Source: DATARH01 sp035504235
Lineage (GTDB): Bacteria > Pseudomonadota > Alphaproteobacteria > ATCC43930 > CGMCC-115725
Reading direction: 5' to 3'
Length of the DNA stretch: 12,921 bases
Assembly (NCBI GenBank): GCA_035504235.1
Contig: DATJSH010000110.1
Span: forward strand, 1 to 12,921
Shown here: in pieces, positions 7,117 to 12,921 of the stretch
Numbering within the stretch: position 1 is the first letter of the stretch
Layout: every line of letters starts with the position of its first letter
Made by a program: the position numbers and the translations under genes
Notes under the pieces: model-generated
What the model was told of the DNA's origin: nothing
What the model saw: the letters and a program-made list of their open reading frames with translations, nothing else
The model's database searches: none

Positions 7117-7506
7117 CTACTGATGAGCCGGTGGCGGCGGTGCCGAACCGGCCGGAGCGAACGGGCCAGCCGTGCCGCTGGTCGGGTTGTTGCCGCCCGG
7201 GCTCATCGACGCAGGCGCGGGCGCCGGGGCGCCACCCTGGATGCGCTGCAGTTCTTGGGCATTGAGCTGCTCGGTCATCTGATCGCCGGAGCTCACCCGG
7301 TGGTGCATGGCCATGTGGTGGTGCATCGCCATGTGATGCATCGGCTTCTTCATGGCCATCGGCTTTGCCGCCGGCTTCGTCGGCGCCGCGGCAGGCGGGC
7401 TGGAAGATGACGGGGGTGTGGAAGATGACGGGGCGTTCTGCGCCCATACCGGGGCGGCGATCGCGAGGGCCGCGGCCATGGCGACGCCAGTCAAGAGATG
7501 TTTCAT
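7117..7506 (-). CDS. secreted Pro/Ala-rich protein with a His/Met-rich block
   Basis: This 129-aa protein has a clear Sec signal peptide (Lys2, hydrophobic core about 4-18, VWA cleavage after residue 22). The mature part is low-complexity: a Ser/Pro/Ala segment, then a block at 50-69 with seven methionines and seven histidines built on repeated MHH and MAM units, then a short amphipathic segment QMTEQLNAQELQRIQ (about 76-90), and a Pro/Gly/Ala tail. The His/Met block resembles extracytoplasmic sequences that bind Cu(I)/Cu(II) or other soft metals; that role is inference. The protein should be periplasmic and largely unfolded apart from the short helix. A GAGGA ribosome site precedes the ATG, a promoter and terminator bracket the gene, and it is divergent from the ABC importer. 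No family is recognised, and a purely structural or envelope role is possible. Confidence 0.72.
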   Translation of the reverse strand: MKHLLTGVAMAAALAIAAPVWAQNAPSSSTPPSSSSPPAAAPTKPAAKPMAMKKPMHHMAMHHHMAMHHRVSSGDQMTEQLNAQELQRIQGGAPAPAPASMSPGGNNPTSGTAGPFAPAGSAPPPPAHQ

Positions 7507-7670
7507 GCTTCTTGTCCTCTATGGCAGTTCCGGATTCGACACTACGGCTACGGCATGCTTTTCCTGTGGGCGGCCTTGCGGGCCCTCGGTGGGAAACAAC
7601 GCAGCCGTTGCTCCGTTCCGACGAACACGCAACCCTTCGTGTCACGTATCCGACCCCGCCAGTGCCCGAT

Positions 7671-7698
7671 ATTATGTCTCGCCATAACCAAGTTTCAA
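7671..7698 (-). promoter_or_regulatory. sigma70-like promoter for the His/Met-rich protein gene
   Basis: On the minus strand TTGAAA (5 of 6), a 16-bp spacer and CATAAT (5 of 6) form a good match. The start site near 7664 gives a long leader of about 157 nt. The -35 lies within 20 bp of the divergent binding-protein start codon, so factors bound here could affect both genes. Confidence 0.45.
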
Positions 7699-7716
7699 GC
7701 ACTTGGGACGCGGCCG

Positions 7717-9423
7717 ATGCATGCAATTGACGTTTCCCGCGAACGCGGGCTGGGGAATCCGCGTCGCCTCTGCTCGCGAACTTGGTTTGCGCTCGCCGTC
7801 CTTGTGGTGAGTTGGCCATGGATGCCGGCCGCCGCTCACGATCAGTTGACAATCGGCATCGCTCAGTTTCCGCCGGCTCTCAACCCAGATCTCGACGACG
7901 TGGCGGCAAAGAGCTACGTGCTGGGCTTTGCGCTGCGGCCCTTCACCGTGTTCGACGCCGATTGGAAGCTCGTCTGCCTTTTGTGCACCGAACTGCCGAG
8001 CTTCGAGAACGGGCGTGCGGTCAAGACGAAGCTGCCCGGCGGTAAAACCGGGGTCGACCTCACCTATACGCTTCGCCCTGACGCGATGTGGGCTGACGAC
8101 GTTCCAGTGACCACCGAGGACGTCAAGTTCACTTACGAGTTCGGCCGCAACAAGGAGAGCGCGGTGGCCAATACCGAGATGTATCGCGAGATCCTCGGCG
8201 TCGACATCAAGGACGACAAGACTTTCACGCTGCATTGGGACCGGCTGGCCTTCAATTACGCGGCGATCGACGATTTCGTGCTGCTGCCCGCGCATCTCGA
8301 GCGCGCGGCCTTTGCCGATCCGGCCCAGTACAAGGTGCGCACGCTCTACGCCACCGATCCGACCAATCCTGGCCTCTATAACGGCCCCTACCGGGTGAGC
8401 GAATTCGCCGCCGGCTCCCATATCGTGCTCGAGCCGAACCCTCATTGGGCGGGACCGGCGCCCTATTTCAAGCGCATCACGATCCGTGCGATCGAGAACA
8501 GCGCGGCGCTCGAAGCCAATCTCCTTTCGGGCACGATCGACATGATCGCCGGTGAGATCGGGCTGCCGCTCGACGAAGCGCTGGCCTTCGACCAGCGGCA
8601 TGGCGCTGGCTACGACATCATCTACAAGCCCGGGCTGACCTTCGAGCATGTCGACTGCAACCTCGACAACCCGGCGCTTGCCGACCGGCGGGTGCGCGAA
8701 GCGCTGCTCACCGGCCTCGACCGCGCCACGCTGGTCAAGACCCTCTTTGCCGGCAAGCAGGCCGTCGCCGACAGCTTCGTCGAACCGCTCGACGCCGGCT
8801 ACACCGACGATGTGCCCCAGTATCCCTACGATCCGGCGCACGCCAGGCAGTTGCTCGAAGACGCCGGCTGGCACGTCCAGCCCGATGGATCGCGCAAAAA
8901 CGCAGACGGCAAGACCCTGTCCTTCGAGCTGGCGACAACCGCCGGCAACCGCTCGCGCGAGCTTGTCGAGCAGGTGCTGCAAAGCCAGTGGAAGGCAATC
9001 GGCGTCGACATCCACATCCACAACGAGCCGGCTCGAGTGCTGTTTGGCGAGACCTTGCCGCATCGCCATTTCGACCTGGCGATGTATGCCTGGATGAGCG
9101 CGCCGGAAAATTCGCCGCGCTCGATCTTTCGCTCTGACGAGGTGCCGACCGCCGACAACAATTATGCCGGCGAAAACCTGCCCGACTACAAGAGCCCGGA
9201 GATGGACCGGCTGATCGATATGCTGGAGGTCGAGCTCGATCCCGCAAAGCGCAAGGCGCTGTGGGCCGAGGCGCAGCAGCTCTACGCGACCGACCTGCCG
9301 TCGCTGCCGCTCTATTTCCGCTCCGACGCGTATATCTTGCCAAAATGGCTGACCGGCGTGCGGCCGACGGGCAACCAGTACCCGACGACCTTGTGGTCGA
9401 CCGAATGGGGCGAGAAGAAGTGA
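7717..9423 (+). CDS. ABC importer substrate-binding protein, DppA/OppA/NikA class (SBP family 5)
   Basis: This is a 568-aa periplasmic binding protein of the peptide/nickel type. The start at 7717 places a signal peptide at residues 1-40 (basic RR/SR region, hydrophobic WFALAVLVVSWPW, PAAA cleavage before HDQ). The open frame continues upstream but would overlap the divergent gene. Family marks are the opening LTIGIAQFPPALNP, YTLRPDAMWADD with VTTEDVKFTYEF, NGPYRV, HWAG, ADRRVREALLTGLDR, and ARQLLEDAGW. The length is slightly above the usual 500-550. Unusual points are a CLLC pair (Cys87, Cys90), which could form a disulfide or bind something, a lone Cys314, and the His-rich DIHIHNEP and LPHRHFD stretches late in the protein. 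The substrate may be a di- or oligopeptide, or a metal complex as in NikA; the sequence does not decide. It heads an operon with two permeases. Confidence 0.93.
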   Translation: MHAIDVSRERGLGNPRRLCSRTWFALAVLVVSWPWMPAAAHDQLTIGIAQFPPALNPDLDDVAAKSYVLGFALRPFTVFDADWKLVCLLCTELPSFENGRAVKTKLPGGKTGVDLTYTLRPDAMWADDVPVTTEDVKFTYEFGRNKESAVANTEMYREILGVDIKDDKTFTLHWDRLAFNYAAIDDFVLLPAHLERAAFADPAQYKVRTLYATDPTNPGLYNGPYRVSEFAAGSHIVLEPNPHWAGPAPYFKRITIRAIENSAALEANLLSGTIDMIAGEIGLPLDEALAFDQRHGAGYDIIYKPGLTFEHVDCNLDNPALADRRVREALLTGLDRATLVKTLFAGKQAVADSFVEPLDAGYTDDVPQYPYDPAHARQLLEDAGWHVQPDGSRKNADGKTLSFELATTAGNRSRELVEQVLQSQWKAIGVDIHIHNEPARVLFGETLPHRHFDLAMYAWMSAPENSPRSIFRSDEVPTADNNYAGENLPDYKSPEMDRLIDMLEVELDPAKRKALWAEAQQLYATDLPSLPLYFRSDAYILPKWLTGVRPTGNQYPTTLWSTEWGEKK

Positions 9424-9458
9424 CGGCCGGCTCGTTCGATCATTCCTTAAAATCGCCT

Positions 9459-9541
9459 CCCCCGCGCTTGACCCGGGGGTCCACGTCTTTATTGGCGGGC
9501 GTCAGAACAAGAAGACGTGGACGGCCGGGTCGAGCCCGGCC
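9459..9541. repeat. REP-like pair of palindromes between binding-protein and permease genes
   Basis: Two 24-nt arms, 9466-9489 and 9512-9535, are inverted copies matching at 21 of 24 positions and share the GTCCACGTCTT core, around a 22-nt spacer. Each arm also has its own hairpin: CCCCCG/CGGGGG (9459-9464 with 9474-9479), and GGCCGGG/CCCGGCC around TCGAG (9523-9541). Similar GTCCACGTC palindromes are scattered between genes in Rhizobiales genomes (recalled, not searched). Within the transcript this would form a stable structure protecting the upstream message. Confidence 0.75.
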
Positions 9542-9559
9542 AAGAGGAATACGGGTGGT

Positions 9560-10513
9560 ATGATCCGCTTCACCACCGTCCGGCTCGTCGAGATCGCGGC
9601 GATGCTGGTGTTGATGTCGTTCGTGATCTACGCGCTGATCGGGCTGATGCCGGGCGATCCGATCGATCTAATGCTTGGCGCCGACCCGCATCTGACAGCC
9701 GCCGATGTGGCGCGGCTGAAGCTGCTTTACGGCGTCGACCGGCCGCTCCTTGAGCGCTATCTCGCCTGGGCGCAGGCCGCGCTGCAAGGCGATCTCGGCT
9801 ATTCGCGCCTGTTCCTGACACCGGTGGCGGCAACTTTGCTGCCGCGACTTGGCAATTCCTTGATCCTGATGGGGTCGAGTTTCGTTCTCGCCTTCGCTGC
9901 CTCGCTCGGCCTCGGCATCGCCGCGGCGCGCCGGCCGTTGAGCCGGTTCGACGGCGCGATCAATCTCGCCTGCTTTGCCGGTGTGTCGCTGCCGACGTTC
10001 TGGCTGGCGCTGATCCTGATACTCGTCTTCGCCGAGGGGCTCGGCTGGCTGCCGGCGAGCGGCATCGGCGGCGGCGGAACCGGCGATCTTGGCGATCGGC
10101 TGCGCCATCTCGTGCTGCCGGTCGCGACGCTGGCGATCGTCAATACCGGCGGCTACACGCGCTATGTCCGCGCGGCGATGCGGGACGCGCTCGGCCAGGA
10201 CCATATCCGCACCGCCCGCGCCAAGGGAGCGGGCGAGGGGCGCATCATCTGGCACCACGCGCTGCGCAGCGCGATGGTACCGGTCGCCACGATCCTCGCC
10301 CTGTCGTTCGGAACGCTGGTGTCGGGCGCGCTCGTCACCGAGGAGATGTTTGCCTATCCCGGCATGGGCAAGCTCATTTTCGATGCGGTGATGGGCAACG
10401 ACTTCAACCTTGCGCTTGCCGCGCTGCTGTTGGCGACGGCGGTGACGATGTTCGCCAACCTCGCCGCCGACCTCGCCTATGCCTGGCTCGACCCGCGGGT
10501 GAAATACTCGTGA
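9560..10513 (+). CDS. ABC importer permease, DppB/OppB type
   Basis: The 317-aa inner-membrane permease has the family layout. TM1 is near residues 9-30 and is followed by MPGDPIDLMLG. A periplasmic region contains GVDRPLLERYLAW and LQGDLGYSRL. Five further hydrophobic segments follow, with GVSLPTFWLALILIL near the middle. The cytoplasmic EAA loop (RTARAKGAGEGRIIWHHAL), which docks the ATPase, is intact, and LVTEEMFAYPGMGKL follows as expected. The length matches DppB/OppB/NikB at about 310-340 aa. It pairs with the downstream DppC-type protein to form the translocation pore. The ATG at 9560 follows AGAGGA at a distance of 11 nt. A REP-like structure separates it from the binding-protein gene, so it is probably expressed at a lower level. 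No ATPase gene accompanies it. Confidence 0.94.
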   Translation: MIRFTTVRLVEIAAMLVLMSFVIYALIGLMPGDPIDLMLGADPHLTAADVARLKLLYGVDRPLLERYLAWAQAALQGDLGYSRLFLTPVAATLLPRLGNSLILMGSSFVLAFAASLGLGIAAARRPLSRFDGAINLACFAGVSLPTFWLALILILVFAEGLGWLPASGIGGGGTGDLGDRLRHLVLPVATLAIVNTGGYTRYVRAAMRDALGQDHIRTARAKGAGEGRIIWHHALRSAMVPVATILALSFGTLVSGALVTEEMFAYPGMGKLIFDAVMGNDFNLALAALLLATAVTMFANLAADLAYAWLDPRVKYS

Positions 10514-10534
10514 GCGACCGGTGAGCGACAGGTG
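10510..10534 (+). repeat. 11-bp tandem repeat forming the permease-permease junction
   Basis: GTGAGCGACCG, GTGAGCGACAG and then GTGAGG follow directly. The first copy contains the dppB-type stop TGA (10511-10513), the second supplies a GGTGAG ribosome-like site (10520-10525), and the third carries the GTG start at 10532. This suggests a small tandem duplication that shaped the intergenic junction. Confidence 0.7.
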
Positions 10535-11380
10535 AGGTTTCCGGCGCTACTGCTCGCGGTGATCGCTGCGGTCTCGCTCGCCGGGCCGCTCGTCGCGCAT
10601 TTTTTGGGCGCCGACCCGGCCACAGTCGATCTGCTGCACCGCTTCGCCGGGCCCTCCCTGGCGCACCCGCTCGGCACCGACGAGTTGGGCCGCGACATTC
10701 TCCTGCGGCTGATGGAAGGCGGACGCGTGTCGCTAACCATCGGCATCGCCGCAGCGCTCGCCGCGGCGGCGGCCGGTACGGCGGTGGGGCTTACCGCCGG
10801 GTATGTCGGCGGCTGGACCGATCGGGTGCTGATGCGTCTCGCGGACGGGATGATTGCGCTGCCGCTGCTGCCGCTGCTGATCGTGCTGGCGGCGCTCGAC
10901 CTCCATAAGATCGGCGTCTCGCGCGCCTTTGCGGATTCGCCAGGGATCAGTCTCGTGCGCATCGTCGTGCTGACGGTGCTGGTGGTCTGGACCACGGCGG
11001 CGCGGCTGGTGCGCGGCGCGACACTGGTGACCAAGAGGCGCGATTTTGTGCGTGCGGCGCAAAGCCTCGGTGCCGGCGTGCCGCATATCCTGTGGCGCCA
11101 CGTCCTTCCCAATGTCATGGCGCCGCTGGTGGTGGCGACCACCCTGTCGGTCGGCGACATCATCCTGTTGGAATCCGTGTTGAGCTTTTTGGGGCTCGGC
11201 GTGCAACCGCCGCTCGCCAGCTGGGGCAGCATGCTGTCCAACGCCGAGGAGCTGATCAGCTCGTCGCCGCTGCTCGCGGTCTATCCCGGCGTCATGATTT
11301 TCCTCACCGTGATCGCCTGCAATCTCCTCGGCGATGCGCTGTTGCGGCGCTTCGACCCGCGCGAGCCGGGGCGGGTCTAG
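10532..11380 (+). CDS. ABC importer permease, DppC/OppC type
   Basis: This 282-aa inner-membrane permease is the partner of the preceding one. It has the family block HPLGTDELGRDILLRLMEGG near residues 46-65, hydrophobic segments before and after it, the EAA loop RDFVRAAQSLGAGVPHILWRHVLPN, and the ending VLSFLGLGVQPPLASWG. The N-terminal cytoplasmic tail is very short: TM1 begins at about residue 4, whereas family members usually have some 20-30 residues first. A stretch around DLHKIGVSRAFADSPG inserts between two membrane segments. GTG at 10532 is the only in-frame start, 18 nt after the previous stop. This gene is in the same reading frame as the upstream permease, separated by one TGA. Its TAG overlaps the convergent gene's stop, so no ATPase gene can follow in this operon. 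Confidence 0.93.
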   Translation: MRFPALLLAVIAAVSLAGPLVAHFLGADPATVDLLHRFAGPSLAHPLGTDELGRDILLRLMEGGRVSLTIGIAAALAAAAAGTAVGLTAGYVGGWTDRVLMRLADGMIALPLLPLLIVLAALDLHKIGVSRAFADSPGISLVRIVVLTVLVVWTTAARLVRGATLVTKRRDFVRAAQSLGAGVPHILWRHVLPNVMAPLVVATTLSVGDIILLESVLSFLGLGVQPPLASWGSMLSNAEELISSSPLLAVYPGVMIFLTVIACNLLGDALLRRFDPREPGRV

Positions 11381-12315
11381 GTTAGGTGCTTTAGGTACTG
11401 GGCGATGAAATCGCAATCGACGAAGCTGGCGTAGGCGTCGCTGATCCGCTTGGTGACGGGACCGGGCAGCGGCGCCGGCAGCACCCGTCCGCCGAGGCTA
11501 CGCACCGGGCAGATGCACAGGCTGGTCGAGGTCATGAAGATTTCGTCGGCGATCCCCGCGTCGTAGAGATCGAGGTCGGCCTCGCTGCACGGAATGCCAA
11601 GCTCGCCGCACAATTCGATGACCGTCTCGCGGCTGATGCCCGGCAGCACGAATTCTCTGCGCGGGGTCGTCACCTCACCGTCGTGCACCAGGAAGATGTT
11701 GCTGCCGATGCCCTCGGAGAGATGCCCGTTATGGTCGAGCAGCACCGACCACGCCTCCGGGTCTTGCGCCTTCGCCTGCAGATCGGCCTGGATCAGGTTG
11801 AGGTAGTTGTGCGTCTTGGCGCGCGGGCTGAGCGCGTCGGGCGCGGTGCGGCGGATCGGCGGCACGACAATGTCGATGCCGTCGCGGAAGAGCCGCGCGC
11901 GCTTCGCCAGCGGCAACGGGATGCACTCGACGATGACGGTCGGACCGGTCTCCTCCCAGCCCTCGTCGCCGACCGCATCGACTCCGCGCGACACCCGCTG
12001 CGCCAGCCAGAAATCAGTGTCGTCGCTGAGGAAATGCGCATTCTTCGCCAGCACCTCCTCGCTGATCCCGACCATCTCGGCCGGCGACAGGCCGGGGTCG
12101 ATACGCAGGTACTTGAGCGAGCGGTAGAAGCGGTCGACATGCTCCTTCAATTTGAACGGCCGGCCGTGAAACGTCCGGGTCATGTCAAAGGCGGCGTCGC
12201 CGTATTTGAAGCCGCGGTCGCGGAACGGGATCATCACCTCGCGCTCGGGGACAATGCGGCCGTTGAAATAGGCGACGCGCTGATTGCCTTGGGCATTGGC
12301 GCGGCTATCGCTCAT
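11377..12315 (-). CDS. class IV PLP aminotransferase (branched-chain / D-amino acid type)
   Basis: The 312-aa cytosolic enzyme is of the IlvE/DAAT/aminodeoxychorismate-lyase fold type IV. Visible features are FRDRGFKYGDAAFD near 31-44, the PLP-binding lysine Lys167 in AKTHNYLN, Glu201 and Asn206 in LSEGIGSNIF (pyridine nitrogen and active-site residues), and the phosphate-binding TSTS at 262-265. The length matches IlvE (about 300). The expected reaction is reversible transfer of an amino group between an amino acid and a 2-oxo acid. Substrate preference (branched-chain, D-amino or other) cannot be set from these motifs. The start at 12315 overlaps the upstream gene's stop as ATGA and is preceded by GAGGGGG (12320-12326). 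An open frame extending further upstream is not used, because it runs across the neighbouring gene. Its stop shares CTAG with the convergent permease gene. Confidence 0.9.
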   Translation of the reverse strand: MSDSRANAQGNQRVAYFNGRIVPEREVMIPFRDRGFKYGDAAFDMTRTFHGRPFKLKEHVDRFYRSLKYLRIDPGLSPAEMVGISEEVLAKNAHFLSDDTDFWLAQRVSRGVDAVGDEGWEETGPTVIVECIPLPLAKRARLFRDGIDIVVPPIRRTAPDALSPRAKTHNYLNLIQADLQAKAQDPEAWSVLLDHNGHLSEGIGSNIFLVHDGEVTTPRREFVLPGISRETVIELCGELGIPCSEADLDLYDAGIADEIFMTSTSLCICPVRSLGGRVLPAPLPGPVTKRISDAYASFVDCDFIAQYLKHLT

Positions 12316-12921
12316 TGCACCCCCTCGAACAGCGGCGCGCGGGTTTCGGCGAACTCCTCGACAGCGCCGACGAGCTTGTCGGCGTCGTTGTCGTCGAGCG
12401 CGATCGACAGCGCCATCATCCCACGCTTGGCGAGCCAGATGCCGCGCGCGGTCAGGTCGAAGTAGAACAGCTCCAACAGCCCGGCATGGCCTTTCGCAGC
12501 CTCGGCGGCATTGGCGATCGTACCCCCGCGCATATGCACGCCGATCATCGAGCCGATGCCGGTGAACTGCATCGCCAGGCCCTTTTCGCGGGCGACAGCG
12601 TTGAGCCGCTCGCGCAGCCCATCGCCCCAGTTGTTGAGCTTTTTCGCCGCCGCCGGGGTGTAAACCTCGGTCAGGCCGACCGTGCCGGCATTCATCGTCA
12701 GCACGTTGTTGTTGAAGGTGCCGGCGTGCTGAAAGCCTTGCTTGTTGCGCGGGTCGAACCATTCCATCAGCTCGGTGCGGCCGCCAAACGCGCCAAAGCT
12801 CATGCCGCCGCCGACATATTTGCCGAGCGTCGTCATGTCGGGCCGGATGTTGTGGACCTCCTGCAGCCCGCCCGGCGCGAGGCGCGAGGTCATCACCTCG
12901 TCGAAGATGAGGATCGCGCCC
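12312..12921 (-). CDS. class III PLP aminotransferase, HemL-like, 5' end outside window
   Basis: The frame is open to the right edge, so only the C-terminal 202 residues are seen. They begin in the active-site core: LIFDEVM (Asp7 of the visible part binds the PLP nitrogen), TTLGKYVGGG with the PLP lysine at Lys34, then GAFGG, and GTFNNN with Thr68 at the phosphate contact. This order is that of class III aminotransferases, closest to glutamate-1-semialdehyde aminomutase (HemL) and related enzymes often annotated as aspartate aminotransferase-family proteins. The GTFNNNVLTM wording differs from typical HemL GT.SGNP, so a heme role is not assumed. The codon GTG at 12896 is an internal valine, not a start. 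It is cotranscribed with and translationally coupled to the class IV enzyme downstream, suggesting joint use in one pathway. Confidence 0.88.
   Translation of the reverse strand, partial: GAILIFDEVMTSRLAPGGLQEVHNIRPDMTTLGKYVGGGMSFGAFGGRTELMEWFDPRNKQGFQHAGTFNNNVLTMNAGTVGLTEVYTPAAAKKLNNWGDGLRERLNAVAREKGLAMQFTGIGSMIGVHMRGGTIANAAEAAKGHAGLLELFYFDLTARGIWLAKRGMMALSIALDDNDADKLVGAVEEFAETRAPLFEGVQ

Noticed and set aside
7717..7840. A Tat signal on the binding protein
   Set aside because: The RRLCSR sequence lacks the consensus after the twin arginines, and the rest looks like a standard Sec signal.
7672..9069. A 465-codon open frame on the minus strand
   Set aside because: Antisense to the binding-protein gene. 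The composition is shadow-like and there is no signal or domain.
9560..11380. A permease-permease fusion by TGA read-through
   Set aside because: The genes share a frame, but the TGA is followed by a usable ribosome-like site and GTG, and the two proteins are normally separate.
12316..12762. An N-terminal extension of the class IV aminotransferase
   Set aside because: The frame is open but overlaps the class III gene completely. The ATGA coupling and GAGGGGG site support the start at 12315.
1..12921. tRNA, rRNA, CRISPR, transposase or phage genes
   Set aside because: No clover-leaf-like sequences, spacer arrays or recombinase motifs were noticed by reading; no computational search was run.

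Overview
The window is GC-rich throughout its genes, with NNG/NNC-biased codons. The gene content (DUF72, a YheS-type ABC-F ATPase, a PAS-GGDEF-EAL protein, a Dpp-type ABC importer) and a REP-like intergenic palindrome carrying the GTCCACGTCTT core fit an alphaproteobacterium, most likely in the Rhizobiales/Hyphomicrobiales. This assignment is inferred from style and content, because no rRNA or other phylogenetic marker is present. No tRNA, rRNA, CRISPR array, transposase or phage gene was seen.

Layout. Positions 1-918 (+) hold the 3' end of an FMO-like FAD/NAD(P) oxidoreductase. It converges on a small secreted two-cysteine protein (925-1284, -), and upstream of that on the same strand lies a DUF72 protein (1429-2322, -). 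Only 14 bp separate the DUF72 start from the divergent start of an ABC-F ATPase (2337-4223, +). A strong hairpin and a good sigma70-like promoter follow, then an unrecognised 201-aa cytosolic protein (4386-4991, +). That gene converges on a PAS-GADEF-EAL cyclic-di-GMP protein (5029-6801, -). An AT-rich gap of about 315 bp (6802-7116) carries a probable promoter for the EAL gene and a clean terminator hairpin for the next gene. That next gene encodes a secreted Pro/Ala-rich protein with a dense His/Met block (7117-7506, -).

From 7717 to 11380 (+) lies a peptide/nickel-type ABC importer: binding protein, REP-like inverted repeat, DppB-type permease, DppC-type permease. The operon stops there with no ATPase gene, sharing a CTAG double stop with the convergent gene. 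That gene (11377-12315, -) is a class IV PLP aminotransferase, translationally coupled by an ATGA overlap to an upstream class III (HemL-like) aminotransferase that runs off the right edge.

Working together. The importer subunits form one transport system that must borrow ATPases encoded elsewhere. The two aminotransferases form a coupled metabolic pair. The EAL protein probably lowers cyclic-di-GMP, since its GGDEF motif and inhibitory site are both degenerate while the EAL catalytic set looks intact. The other genes look like independent units. I did not find a convincing complete new system. The most interesting items are the His/Met-rich secreted protein divergent from an ATPase-less importer of the NikA/DppA class, the REP-like element between binding protein and permease, the 11-bp tandem repeat that forms the dppB-dppC junction, and the possibly leaderless ABC-F gene.
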